Shown here one piece after another: positions 43,987 through 52,914 of a DNA stretch of 64,000 bases. The DNA comes from Streptomyces sp. NBC_01775. Lineage in GTDB: Bacteria > Actinomycetota > Actinomycetes > Streptomycetales > Streptomycetaceae. Position numbers and translations under genes: made by a program. Each line of letters begins with the position of its first letter. Within the stretch, counting starts at the first letter, position 1. A model generated the notes under the pieces. The model had not been told where the DNA came from. It searched no databases and saw only the letters and a program-made list of their open reading frames with translations. The stretch is taken from contig NZ_CP109104.1 of assembly GCF_035917675.1 (NCBI RefSeq), positions 806,001 through 870,000 of the forward strand. The letters run 5' to 3'.

Positions 43987-44438
43987 GCTTCTCCGTCGTA
44001 CCCGAACAGCGCAGCACGAACGTTCCGTTCCGCCTGCGGCTGCTCGCCCGTCTCACGGTGACGGTCGCCTGGCTGCTGATCCGTCTGTCGCCGGGGCGGC
44101 AGCGCCGGGTGCTGAGCGTAGCCGCGCGCCGGGCGCGCCCCGCGACATATGAAAAGACGCTGGATTGCCGCCAGGCCGTGGTGACCGTCAGCCGTAAGTG
44201 CGCGGGCCTGGGGTGCCTTCAGCGTGCCGTGGCAACCGCACTGCTGTGCCGGATGCACGGCACGTGGCCCGAGTGGTGCACCGGCGTGCGCACCGAACCG
44301 TTCCGGGCGCACGCCTGGGTCGAGGCGGAGGGCCGGCCCGTGGGCGAGGGCGACGACATCCGGCTCTTCCACAAAATGCTGCACATACCCGCGACCACGA
44401 CCGGATCAGCCGCCACCACCGAATGCCGGAGGCCGTGA
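43983..44438 (+). CDS. Lasso peptide leader peptidase (transglutaminase-like, B2)
   Basis: The protein has 151 residues from the ATG at 43983. The cysteine-protease core shows Cys78 (AGLGCLQRAVAT) and His110 (FRAHAWVEAEGRPVGE), with an acidic residue in GEGDD as the probable third member. A hydrophobic N-terminal helix (about 18-35) is usual in stand-alone B2 proteins. It cuts the leader two residues after the conserved Thr, exposing core Gly1. The stop shares one base with the next start (TGATG). Confidence 0.9.
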   Translation: MSFSVVPEQRSTNVPFRLRLLARLTVTVAWLLIRLSPGRQRRVLSVAARRARPATYEKTLDCRQAVVTVSRKCAGLGCLQRAVATALLCRMHGTWPEWCTGVRTEPFRAHAWVEAEGRPVGEGDDIRLFHKMLHIPATTTGSAATTECRRP

Positions 44439-45481
44439 TGACCTCACACAACGACATCAGGTTCGGGCTCATGCTGACCACAGCCCGCCGGGCGGGCGAG
44501 GACGAGAGCGAGGTCTTCGCGCGTACGCTGCGGCTCGCCCGGCATGCCGAGGAACTCGGCCTCGACGACCTGTGGGTGTCCGAACACCACTTCAACCCCG
44601 CCGCGATCGGGTCCTCGGCGCTCACCCTCGCCGGCCATCTGCTGGGCGCCACTTCCCGTATCCACGTGGGTACGGCCGTCACGGTCCTCTCACTGCACGA
44701 TCCGGTGCACGTGGCGGAGCAGGCGAATCTGCTCGACCAGCTGTCGTCGGGACGGTTCACCCTCGGGGTCGGGCGCGGTGTGCCGAGCGTCGAGTTCGAC
44801 GTCATGGGCGGCGGGCTGGACGCCTGGCGCACGGGGATCACCGGACCGCTTGACCGCGTGCTGGCCGCGCTGCGCGGCACGGTCCCCGACGTCCCCGGCT
44901 ACGACGGGCCGGCACTGCGCCTGGTCCCGGCCGCCCGGACACTGCCGCACCTGCCCGTGTATGTGGCCGCGGGCTCGCCGGCGTCGCTCGGCGTGGCCGC
45001 CGGACGCGGGCTCCCGGTGATGCTGTTCTTCGACAAGGACGCCGAGGCCAAAGCCGAGATGAGCGCTCTCTACCAGCGCGCCGCACAGGACGCGGGCCTG
45101 CCCGTACCGCCGCACGGCCATGCCTTCGCCGTCTTCGCGCAGGTCACCGAGACGGAGCAGGAGACGGCACAACTGATGCGGGACCAAGCCGAGTTCACAC
45201 TGGCGCTCAACAAGCGCTCGGGCGACTCCCCCACCACGCCGCAGGACCTGGAGCATCTCACGGACAAGCTCCTGACCACCCAGCCGGTGGGCCGTACCCG
45301 GACCTGCGTGGACCGGCTGCTGCACCACATCTCGGCCTCGGGCTGCCGGCGCGTGATGTGTCAGGTCGAGTCGGCGGGCGACACCGCATCCGTTCTGCGG
45401 AACCTGGAACGGCTCGCCACCGAGGTCTTCCCCGTCGTACGGCAGCGGGCAGGAGCCGTACCGGCCGGGGCCGGTGTCTGA
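44438..45481 (+). CDS. Luciferase-like (LLM-class) flavin-dependent oxidoreductase
   Basis: The protein has 347 residues from the ATG at 44438, with GGAGG 6 nt upstream, coupled to B2 (TGATG) and overlapping the ABC gene by 8 nt. IRFGLMLTTAR at the start, LDDLWVSEHHFNP, GSSALTLAGHLLGATSRIHVGTAVTVLSLHDP and RFTLGVGRG are hallmarks of bacterial-luciferase-family enzymes; SEHHF suggests FMN-type monooxygenases rather than F420 enzymes. It could hydroxylate or oxidise Trp, Cys or another core residue. Such an enzyme is not part of the standard lasso set. Its substrate is inferred from operon position only. Confidence 0.85.
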   Translation: MTSHNDIRFGLMLTTARRAGEDESEVFARTLRLARHAEELGLDDLWVSEHHFNPAAIGSSALTLAGHLLGATSRIHVGTAVTVLSLHDPVHVAEQANLLDQLSSGRFTLGVGRGVPSVEFDVMGGGLDAWRTGITGPLDRVLAALRGTVPDVPGYDGPALRLVPAARTLPHLPVYVAAGSPASLGVAAGRGLPVMLFFDKDAEAKAEMSALYQRAAQDAGLPVPPHGHAFAVFAQVTETEQETAQLMRDQAEFTLALNKRSGDSPTTPQDLEHLTDKLLTTQPVGRTRTCVDRLLHHISASGCRRVMCQVESAGDTASVLRNLERLATEVFPVVRQRAGAVPAGAGV

Positions 45482-47366
45482 GCCCGCGCGGGCGGTGCCC
45501 CCGCACGGCCGGGGACACAAGCCGCGCGGGCGGCGCGGCGCCCCCGCGCGTCCCGCGCCCCCCGCGCCGCTCTCGCTCCGGGAGACCTTCCGGGTGCTGC
45601 TGGGGCACGTGCGCCAGGTCCGTGGCCGGCTGATCCTGGGCGCACTGCTGGGGCTGGGTGGCGCGGCGGCGATGCTCGGCCAGCCGCTCGCGGCCAAGGC
45701 CCTCATCGACCGCCTGGGGCGCCAGGACGCACTCGCCGGCACCCTCGCCGTACTCACCGGGCTGGTCCTGCTGGGCGCCGCGCTCAAGGCGCTGGGTCAG
45801 TATCTGCTGGCGCACACGGCGGAGTCCGTGGTCCGTGGCGCCCGGCGGCAGCTCATCGCGCGGCTGCTGCGCCTGAAGGTGCCCGAACTCGACCGCAGCG
45901 AGCTCGGTGACCTGCTGGCACGGGTCACCTCGGACACCACGCTGCTGCGGCAGATCACCACACAGTCCATCGTCTCCGCCACCACCAGCGTGCTCGGCCT
46001 GGGCGGGGTGCTGGTGATGATGGGGATGCTCGACGTGGTGCTGCTGGGCGTCAGCGTCGGCGTCGCGGCGATGGTGAGCGGGGTGGTGGTCACGGCCATG
46101 CCGCGCATCTCCGCCGCCACCGCGCGTGCCCAGGCCTCGGTCGGGGACATGGGCGCCGACCTCGAACGCGCCCTGGGTGCCTTGCGCACGGTCAAGGCGT
46201 CGGGTGCCGAGGAGAGGGAGACCGCCGCCGTCCACCGGGCGGTCGACGAGGCCTGGCGCGGCGGAGTGACGGCGGCCAAGTGGCAGTCCCTCATGGGGAC
46301 TTCCGCCGGGCTGACCGTCCAGCTGTCGTTTCTCACGGTGCTGGCCGTCGGGGGCGCGCGGGTCGCCTCCGGGACCATCGACGTATCGACTCTGGTGGCG
46401 TTCTTGCTGTTCCTCTTCTACCTGATGGACCCGATCTCGCAGCTCATTCAGGCGACCAGCCAGTTCCATGTCTCGGCAGCCGCTGTCGCACGGCTGCGGG
46501 AGATCGACCGGCTGGAGATCGACCCCCTGGACGCTCCCGCACCCGCGAGGACGAAGGCGGCTCCCAGGCCCCCGCACACTGCCGCGACGTCGTCGGTGTC
46601 ACCGCTCAAGAAGCCGAGCACGCCCGCCACCGTGGTGTTCGAGGACGTCGTCTTCCGCTACCGCCCCGAACTCTCCGACGTCCATCAGGGAGTCGCCTTC
46701 GCCGCGGCCCCCGGCGGCATGACCGCGGTGGTCGGCCCCTCGGGAGCGGGGAAGACCACGCTCTTCACCTTGCTGGAAAGGTTCTACGAGCCGGCCTCGG
46801 GCCGTGTCCTTCTGGACGGTATCGATGTCAGGGACCGGCCGCTCGCCGAACTCAGGGCCGCGCTCGGGTACATCGAGCAGGACGCCCCCGTACTTTCCGG
46901 CACGCTCCGTGACAACCTGCTGTTCGCGGCGCCCGACGCCAGTGAGCGGCAGCTGGAGGACGCCCTGGTACGTACGCGTCTCTCGGGGCTTGTCCATGGC
47001 CTGCCGCAGGGGCTGGACACGCCGGTCGGGCACCGTGGCACCCGGCTGTCCGGAGGCGAGCGGCAACGCGTCGCCATCGCGCGTGCCCTGCTGCGTACCC
47101 CCCGCGTCCTGTTGCTGGACGAGGCCACGTCGCAGCTCGACGCCGCCAACGAGCACGCCCTGCGCGAGGTCATCGCGGACGTGGCCCGTGAGACGACGGT
47201 GCTGGTCATCGCGCACCGGCTGTCCACCGTCACCATGGCCGACCGCATCGTGGTGCTGGAGTCCGGCCGGGTCCGCGCCATCGGCGCCCATGACGAGCTG
47301 GTGGTCACGGACTCGCTGTACGGCGAACTCGCCGCCACGCAATTGCTCACCGCCCGCCTGGCGTGA
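45474..47366 (+). CDS. ABC transporter, fused permease/ATPase (lasso D, exporter)
   Basis: The protein has 630 residues from the GTG at 45474, which overlaps the oxidoreductase by 8 nt. A proline- and arginine-rich start is followed by six membrane segments (about 50-330). An unusual Pro/Ala/Ser linker (about 355-385) comes before the nucleotide-binding domain. The ATPase has Walker A GPSGAGKTT, signature LSGGERQR, Walker B VLLLDEATS and the IAHRLST His switch. There is no N-terminal C39 peptidase, in keeping with B2 doing the cleavage. It should export the mature lasso peptides and give self-immunity. Confidence 0.9.
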   Translation: MSEPARAVPPHGRGHKPRGRRGAPARPAPPAPLSLRETFRVLLGHVRQVRGRLILGALLGLGGAAAMLGQPLAAKALIDRLGRQDALAGTLAVLTGLVLLGAALKALGQYLLAHTAESVVRGARRQLIARLLRLKVPELDRSELGDLLARVTSDTTLLRQITTQSIVSATTSVLGLGGVLVMMGMLDVVLLGVSVGVAAMVSGVVVTAMPRISAATARAQASVGDMGADLERALGALRTVKASGAEERETAAVHRAVDEAWRGGVTAAKWQSLMGTSAGLTVQLSFLTVLAVGGARVASGTIDVSTLVAFLLFLFYLMDPISQLIQATSQFHVSAAAVARLREIDRLEIDPLDAPAPARTKAAPRPPHTAATSSVSPLKKPSTPATVVFEDVVFRYRPELSDVHQGVAFAAAPGGMTAVVGPSGAGKTTLFTLLERFYEPASGRVLLDGIDVRDRPLAELRAALGYIEQDAPVLSGTLRDNLLFAAPDASERQLEDALVRTRLSGLVHGLPQGLDTPVGHRGTRLSGGERQRVAIARALLRTPRVLLLDEATSQLDAANEHALREVIADVARETTVLVIAHRLSTVTMADRIVVLESGRVRAIGAHDELVVTDSLYGELAATQLLTARLA

Positions 47367-47727
47367 ATCCGGCATCGACGCGGAGCGATGGCGCGAGGCG
47401 GCCCCGCCGGTGGCATTCGCCTGGGCCCTCCAGAACACGGCCCTACCGGCGATGGACGAGATCAACCCGCCCCTCCCGGCGTACCGTACGGTCTCTCTCG
47501 GCACACTGGCTTACCCGGACCACTCGTCAACTGGACCGTGACTTCCAGTGGTTCCCCGCCCCACCCGGCCTGCCGGAGCACTGAGCTTGCCGCCGCGAAC
47601 GGCTCTCCACGCCCTCGGCGCTCAGCATGCGGAAGCGTCGAGCTCGCCGACTCGATTTTCGAGATCAGACTCGATCTCAACAGTTCGGCAGGGCGGCCGG
47701 TCAGAAGCGTGCGCTCATCCGCTCGGT
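47367..47727. other. Intergenic region with a coding-like scrap
   Basis: About 360 bases. One frame directly after the ABC stop gives a plausible peptide (AERWREAAPPVAFAWALQ followed by NTALPAMDEINPPLP), but there is no start or ribosome site and I recognise no family; it may be the tail of a lost gene. The GT8 terminator region (GAGATC/GATCTC arms near 47660) is weak. Confidence 0.35.
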
Positions 47728-48573
47728 TCACTCATGGTCGTCCGGCGCCCACTGCGTGCGCCGCAGGTAGTCCAGGTATGCGGCCTGACAGCTCGTGGCC
47801 GACAACTCGTCGAGCCAGGGCTTCCGGGGGCCCAGGAAATGAATGATCCTCGGGTCCATCGCATGCTGTTCATCGAGGAGCTCGTCCTCGACCGGACAGT
47901 TCCATTCCATGGGGAACTCGGTCCATCTTCCGCCGATGACGGCGTTGAGCGCTTCTTGGTCGGCGAAGCGCATGAAGGGGTGAGTCCGTGCATAGTGAAG
48001 AGCGCGCTCGCGGATGCGCGAGGCTTTCCAGCGGTCGAGATCGATGACCATGACACCAGCGTTGAAGTACTTGGCGCGGGCAGAGAGCCGGAGCTCCCGG
48101 TAGTCCGGCACACCGTACTGTGAAGAGACGTACGGGATCCCCTTGTCCTGCGCGGCGGCGAACGGGTGATCTCCGAGGCCGAGGTGCCACAGCCGGGACA
48201 CGTCGCGCACCACCAGCACATCCGCGTCCAGGTAGATCATGCGCCGGTACTCCTCCGGCAAGAGTTCGGGGAGGAACCACCGTCCGTAGACGTTGCGGTT
48301 GAGGTGCAGCACGAACTCATGGCTGGAGAGCGGTAATCCGTCCAGGCTCAGGTTCTTCGAGGGAAGCCGCAGGAAGCTGACCTTCGCCGGACCAGGCCAC
48401 GACGTGGCGATGCGGTGCCGTGACAGCTCGGATATGCCGAGATCAAGAATTACGATCTCCAGGGCTTCATTTCCCGCGTAGTTCTCTATGAGCGACCGCC
48501 CCGCGACAGCCAGCGGAAGCGCATACGCCTCATCCACGGCGAACCCGACGCATGTCCTCGCGTTTTCGGCCAC
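47728..48573 (-). CDS. Glycosyltransferase family 8 protein
   Basis: The protein has 281 residues from the GTG at 48573, chosen because GGGGGAT precedes it and the GT8 fold begins right after (RTCVGFAVDEAYALPLAVAGRSL); in-frame ATGs up to 48684 are alternatives. The metal-binding DxD is in RMIYLDADVLVVRDVSRLW. KYFNAGVMVIDLDRWK and DQEALNAVIGG are also GT8 motifs, with HFLGPRKPW at the end for the third metal ligand. It is a retaining hexosyltransferase, cytoplasmic. It ends 361 bases from the lasso ABC gene, convergent with it, so any link is uncertain. Confidence 0.85.
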   Translation of the reverse strand: MAENARTCVGFAVDEAYALPLAVAGRSLIENYAGNEALEIVILDLGISELSRHRIATSWPGPAKVSFLRLPSKNLSLDGLPLSSHEFVLHLNRNVYGRWFLPELLPEEYRRMIYLDADVLVVRDVSRLWHLGLGDHPFAAAQDKGIPYVSSQYGVPDYRELRLSARAKYFNAGVMVIDLDRWKASRIRERALHYARTHPFMRFADQEALNAVIGGRWTEFPMEWNCPVEDELLDEQHAMDPRIIHFLGPRKPWLDELSATSCQAAYLDYLRRTQWAPDDHE

Positions 48574-48747
48574 CCATCCCCCAATCGGTGCCTGCGTCAA
48601 CAAGCATGCTCCTGCGCGTGTGCGCATGACACAAGACGGGACGCCGAAGCCGGCCATTCCCGGCTCGGCTACTCTCGGCGCCACTGACGTTCACTCTGCG
48701 ATCCGGGGCGAACCGCCACCGGATCGTCACCCGGGAGACGCCAACGC

Positions 48748-49465
48748 ATGAATACGCCGCCATCACCTCCTGGCAAGGAGCGGGCCGACGAATCAGCCGT
48801 CCGGATCGGCGCTCTCGTTCCGCTGACTCGGCCTGGCTGGGTCGAGGCGGGCCAGCACTTGCTCGCGTGCGCTCGCCCCCACGGACGTGTGCGACGAACT
48901 TGTCGGCAATCGCGCGACAGCCCTCCTTCTTCTGGTCGGCCACCCCGAGCCGGCGGTGTCGATCGTCAGGTCCGTCCGCCACGACCAGCGCCTCGCCGAG
49001 ACCATGATCGGCGCTCCGGCCGGGCAACCGGAGTTCATCGAATGGGCGACGTTGCTGGGTGACGACGGCGCCGCGATCCCGTTCTTGCGCTACCTGCCCG
49101 AGCGCCTCAGCCCACTCGGCGCACGAGTCGGGACGGCCCTGTGCGAGCGGCTGGCCGAAGCGCCCTCCTTCGAGGGCTACGACACGGTCGCCGTCCTCGC
49201 CGATGTACTGCGTTCTCACGGCACGGACCGGGCGCGCACCGCCGAATCCTGGCCGCGCGTCGCAGTCGAAGGCACCCGCGGGCAGATCCAGTTCTCCCGC
49301 ACGCCAGGCATCAGCGTTTGGCAATGGGCTCGGACGCCGATCCAAGTCGTCGACCGAGATCCGGCGGAACCCGGTCGCTTCCGCATCCTCCACGCCACGC
49401 ACGCATCCGGCAGGCCCGGCCGTCGGACAACCGCTGCACCGACAGGCACGAGAATGAACTCATGA
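48748..49465 (+). pseudogene. Amino-acid-type ABC substrate-binding protein, internal deletion
   Basis: From the ATG at 48748 the frame reads VRIGALVPLTRPGWVEAGQHLLA, a type 1 periplasmic-binding-protein start. It then shifts and continues as ALAPTDVCDELVGNRATALLLLVGHPEP down to GQIQFSRTPGISVWQW and RFRIL, the C-terminal half of the same kind of protein. Roughly 150 residues in the middle are gone. The last codons overlap the methyltransferase start by 4 nt. It is non-functional as it stands. Confidence 0.7.
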
Positions 49466-50304
49466 CGACGCCGCCTCCTGGCTCTCCCGACAAGACCGGC
49501 TATCTCCTCGACAACGCCCAGCCCGAAGCCGGCACTCGCTTCGACGCGCTCGGCGCCCTCTTCGACGCCTCCACCTTCCGGCACATCGAAGAGCTGGGAA
49601 TCGCCCCGGGGTGGCGCTGCTGGGAGGTCGGAGCCGGCGGCCCGTCGGTGGTGACCTGGCTCGCCGACCGGGTCGGTCCGGCCGGCCGGGTGCTGGCGAC
49701 CGATGTCGACACCTCCTGGGCCTCCGGCGCTGCCGGCGGCGTCGTGGAGGTACTGCGTCACGACGTCGGCCGCGACGCGCCGCCCGAGGGCGGCTTCGAC
49801 CTCATCCACGCCCGGTTGGTGCTGGTGCACGTGGCCGACCGGGACCGAGCGCTGCGCTCGATGGCCGAGGCGCTGCGGCCGGGTGGCCACCTTCTGCTGG
49901 AGGACGCCGACCCCGCGTCGCAGCCGTTGATCTGCCTGGACGAGTACGGACCTGAGCAGGTGCTGGCCAACCGCCTTCGAACCGGCTTCCGCTCCCTGCT
50001 GGCGGCCCGCGGCGCCGACCTCGCCTACGGCCGAAAACTCCCCCGCTTGCTGCGCGAGGCGGGACTGGCCGACGTCACGGCGGACGCCTACTTCCCGGTC
50101 ACCTCCGCGGCCTGCGCGGTGCTGGAGGCCGCGACGGTCCGGCAGGTGAGGGACGAGCTGGTCGCGGCAGGACTGGCGACCGACGAGGAGATCGACAGCC
50201 ACCTTGCGAACGTCACCTCCGGCCGTCTCGATCTGACCACCTCCCCGATGATCTCCGCGTGGGGCCGTCGCGTCGCTTTCCTCCCTTCCGACGACGCCGC
50301 GTAA
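49462..50304 (+). CDS. SAM-dependent class I methyltransferase
   Basis: The protein has 280 residues from the ATG at 49462. Motif I WEVGAGGPSVVTWLADRVGPAGRVLATDVD binds SAM. DLIHARLVLVHVADRDRALRSMAEALRPGGHLLLEDAD gives motifs II and III, an arrangement of UbiE/small-molecule methyltransferases. The target molecule is unknown. It is close enough to the lasso cluster to be a distant tailoring candidate, but a GT8 gene and a pseudogene intervene. Confidence 0.85.
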   Translation: MTTPPPGSPDKTGYLLDNAQPEAGTRFDALGALFDASTFRHIEELGIAPGWRCWEVGAGGPSVVTWLADRVGPAGRVLATDVDTSWASGAAGGVVEVLRHDVGRDAPPEGGFDLIHARLVLVHVADRDRALRSMAEALRPGGHLLLEDADPASQPLICLDEYGPEQVLANRLRTGFRSLLAARGADLAYGRKLPRLLREAGLADVTADAYFPVTSAACAVLEAATVRQVRDELVAAGLATDEEIDSHLANVTSGRLDLTTSPMISAWGRRVAFLPSDDAA

Positions 50305-50305
50305 T

Positions 50306-50370
50306 CACCGGCCAGGACGTGGTCCTCGACGGCGGCCTCGTCGGCCCGGTACCGGCCGGACGAACGTGCC
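50306..50370 (+). pseudogene. Possible SDR C-terminal scrap
   Basis: One frame reads ITGQDVVLDGGLVGP and then stops, which is the usual ending of SDR enzymes (VTGQxxxVDGG). There is nothing of the rest of the gene. The remaining bases to 50573 hold no gene I can support. Confidence 0.35.
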
Positions 50371-50573
50371 GGTGACGGCGGCGATCCTCTGTTCGCATCG
50401 GCGGTCCGGTCGGGCATGGGAACCGCCCGAACGCCCTTCCAAATGCCTCTTCCAGGCGCCGGTGGCGCTGAGGCCGAGCTTGGGATGTGACCTCGCGTGA
50501 CACCGAGCCGTGTGAGGGTGCGGGAGTCCAGACGCCTGCCGGTCAGGTGCGCGATCATGAACGAGCCTGCGGA

Positions 50574-51509
50574 CTACGGGCCGACGCTCGCCCGGCCGCG
50601 TAGGCGGGAGCGGTACTCGCCGGGGGCCATGCCACGGGCACGTCGGAAGGCGCGGCTGAAAGCGTGTGGGGACCCGTATCCGACCGCGCCGGATATCGCC
50701 TCGACCGGCTCGTCGGTATCGCGGAGTCGGACGGACGCCAGGTCTATGCGCCACTGCGCCACGTACGCGCCCGGCGTCTGTCCGAGGGCGGTCCGAAAAT
50801 GCCTGGACAGCGTCGCTCGGGAGACGCTGATCGCGGCAGCCAGGGTCTCCGTGGTCCACGGGCGTCCCGGTTCACGATGGACACATGCCAGGGCGTCGCG
50901 CACGACCGGATTTCGTATCGCCTCCAGCCATGAGCCGGATTGTTCCTTCGGGTGGCGGGCCAGCCAGGCGCGTACGAACTGGACGAGCAAAAGGTCGACG
51001 ATGCTGTTGACCGCGGCGGTGGTGCCGATCTGCGGCTGTGCGAGTTCCGCCGCGAGAAGGTCGACGGTCCTCTTGAGTTGTGGGTTTTCCCGGGCTGCGA
51101 CGTGCATCGGCCGGGCCAAAGCGGTGAGCACCGGTGTGCTCACCTCCGGGTCCTGCTCATAGTGCAGAGTGATCAGTTCCGTCTGCGCCGGCGACGAACC
51201 CAGCCGGACGACGCTGCCATGGGCCTGTGCTTGGGCCGCCGCTTTCTGGTCGCAGGGCCCCATCGTCACACCGGAGCCGCTGGCTATCCCATGTGCGGTG
51301 CCCGGCGACAGCAGGACGGCGTCCCCGGCCTGAACCTCCAGGGGTTTCTCACCCGAAATGTGGAGCCACAGTGCCCCGCGGGACACCACGTGCAGTGTCG
51401 CACCCGGGTAGGAGTCCAGCCACTGGCCCCACGTTCCTCCGGCTTCCAGCCTGACCCCGAGCGCTCCTCGCGCGCCCGAAACACGCAGAGCCTCCGCAAG
51501 CACGTCCAT
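50574..51509 (-). CDS. AraC-family transcriptional regulator
   Basis: The protein has 311 residues from the ATG at 51509; an ATG at 51527 would add six. The N-terminal cupin-like sensor (about 1-170) includes YPGATLHVVSRGALWLHISG and LLSPGTAHGI. The C-terminal double helix-turn-helix (about 205-305) includes TTETLAAAISVSRATLSRHFRTALGQTPGAYVAQWRIDLA and VGYGSPHAFSRAFRRARGMAPGEYR. This group (cupin_6) often controls a neighbouring oxidoreductase, here the reductase gene upstream on the same strand. Confidence 0.9.
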   Translation of the reverse strand: MDVLAEALRVSGARGALGVRLEAGGTWGQWLDSYPGATLHVVSRGALWLHISGEKPLEVQAGDAVLLSPGTAHGIASGSGVTMGPCDQKAAAQAQAHGSVVRLGSSPAQTELITLHYEQDPEVSTPVLTALARPMHVAARENPQLKRTVDLLAAELAQPQIGTTAAVNSIVDLLLVQFVRAWLARHPKEQSGSWLEAIRNPVVRDALACVHREPGRPWTTETLAAAISVSRATLSRHFRTALGQTPGAYVAQWRIDLASVRLRDTDEPVEAISGAVGYGSPHAFSRAFRRARGMAPGEYRSRLRGRASVGP

Positions 51510-51699
51510 GGGCCCATTCTCGTCCATCGCCGGGGACCGGGGTGAAATACCGTCGAGATCTTCGAGGTGCCGATGCTCTGGGCAGCCCGCTCCGCCATGA
51601 ACGCGGACGACGTCCAGGCCAACACATTCTTTTCCCGGGACTGTGCGGCCTTGTACCGTGACTGTGCGGCGGAGCGGGACCCAGGTGCATCCGGTCTTG

Positions 51700-52608
51700 T
51701 CAGGACACCTCAAGGACGATCTTTCCGTGGACTTTCCGGGCGAACAGCGCGCCGATGGCGTCGTCCACGTCTTTCCAGTCGCCTCGCAGCCCGATCGGTG
51801 CCGACAGTCTCCCGGCGGCCACAAGGCCCAGCAGGTCCGTCATTTCTTTACTGGTCGGTGACGTATCGCCGAAGGTGGCGATGGTGCGGGGCTCGCCGAA
51901 TGCGAACAAAGACCCCTGGGGGAACGTCGTGTCCTGGCCCGAGGCGAAACCGACCAGATGGATGGCGCCGCCCTCGGCGAGGAGACTCCACACCCGGGCC
52001 AACTGCGGCCCGCCGACCGTGTCCAGGACGAGGTCGAACCGACCCTCGATCTTCGCCAGGTCGGTCACGACGGCGTCGGCTCCCAGCTCCCTGAGTCCGG
52101 CGGCCCTGTCGGGAGAGCCGACGAGTGCCGTCACCCGTGCGCCTGCCATCGCCGCCAGCTGAACGGCGAAGTGCCCCACTCCGCCGCTGGCGCCAGTGAT
52201 CAGAACATCGCGTGCCAGCAGGGAACGCTTCCGCAACACGCGCAGTGCGGTGACCCCGGCGATCCCCAGCGCGGCGGCGTCGGCCAGCTCCACGCCCCCG
52301 GGGACGGTGCCGAGCCACGCGGGACTGACCGCTATCCGCTCCGCCCAAGCGGACGGGGCCATCCCGAGCGCGACACGAGCGCCTTCCGGCGGCCCCGAGC
52401 CGTCGGAGGCCGCGCGCACCACGACGCCGGCCGCGTCGTGCCCGTGAACGGCGCCTGCCGGCCACTGGTCCGCGAACTTCACCTCGCCGAGATTGAGACC
52501 GATGCACCGGATCTCGACCAATGCCTCATTGGTGGCCGGCTCGGGTTCATCGACATCGGCGAACCGGACAGGCCCGGCCTCGCTGTGATCGACCACTAGG
52601 GCCCGCAT
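51700..52608 (-). CDS. Zinc-independent alcohol dehydrogenase / quinone oxidoreductase (MDR family)
   Basis: The protein has 302 residues from the ATG at 52608, with GAGAAGGAA 6 nt upstream. GLNLGEVKFADQWPAGAVHGHDAAGVVV and the nucleotide-binding DVLITGASGGVGHFAVQLAAMAGARVTALVG are MDR motifs. The usual catalytic zinc Cys/His are replaced, so it is a quinone-oxidoreductase-like, NADPH-dependent enoyl or quinone reductase. It lies 190 bases upstream of the AraC gene and is probably its partner. Confidence 0.85.
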   Translation of the reverse strand: MRALVVDHSEAGPVRFADVDEPEPATNEALVEIRCIGLNLGEVKFADQWPAGAVHGHDAAGVVVRAASDGSGPPEGARVALGMAPSAWAERIAVSPAWLGTVPGGVELADAAALGIAGVTALRVLRKRSLLARDVLITGASGGVGHFAVQLAAMAGARVTALVGSPDRAAGLRELGADAVVTDLAKIEGRFDLVLDTVGGPQLARVWSLLAEGGAIHLVGFASGQDTTFPQGSLFAFGEPRTIATFGDTSPTSKEMTDLLGLVAAGRLSAPIGLRGDWKDVDDAIGALFARKVHGKIVLEVS

Positions 52609-52914
52609 AGATGTTTCCTTCTCTCGAAAGCGCGCCGTAATGCCCGGCGCAGCAGCAATTCGAGGGCACGAGGTCCCTCTCCGAATTACCCTACGCACGA
52701 TCAGAGGAGACAACAGTCCCGTATGAATCAAACTGTTGACTATCTGTATCAGCGCGACCTGGTAATTCTTGGAGGCGGCCATCGACGTTCTCGCGGCCCT
52801 CGTGGCGCTGCGGCGCCGCACGGATGGATCACGTGCAACAGGCGCTCAGTGCCCGGCTGAGTCCGTCAGCGTCCGAAGGCGTAGGCAGAACAGGGGCTGT
52901 GGGAAAGGGCAGTT
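52609..52914. other. Gap without a supported gene
   Basis: About 300 bases beyond the reductase start. The first 130 are relatively AT-rich and probably hold its promoter (e.g. the AT-rich run around 52720-52750). The rest runs into gene debris. Confidence 0.4.

Noticed and set aside
44438..45481. Oxidoreductase as an unrelated F420 enzyme that happens to be adjacent
   Set aside because: Overlaps on both sides with B2 and the exporter make chance adjacency unlikely, though cofactor choice stays open.
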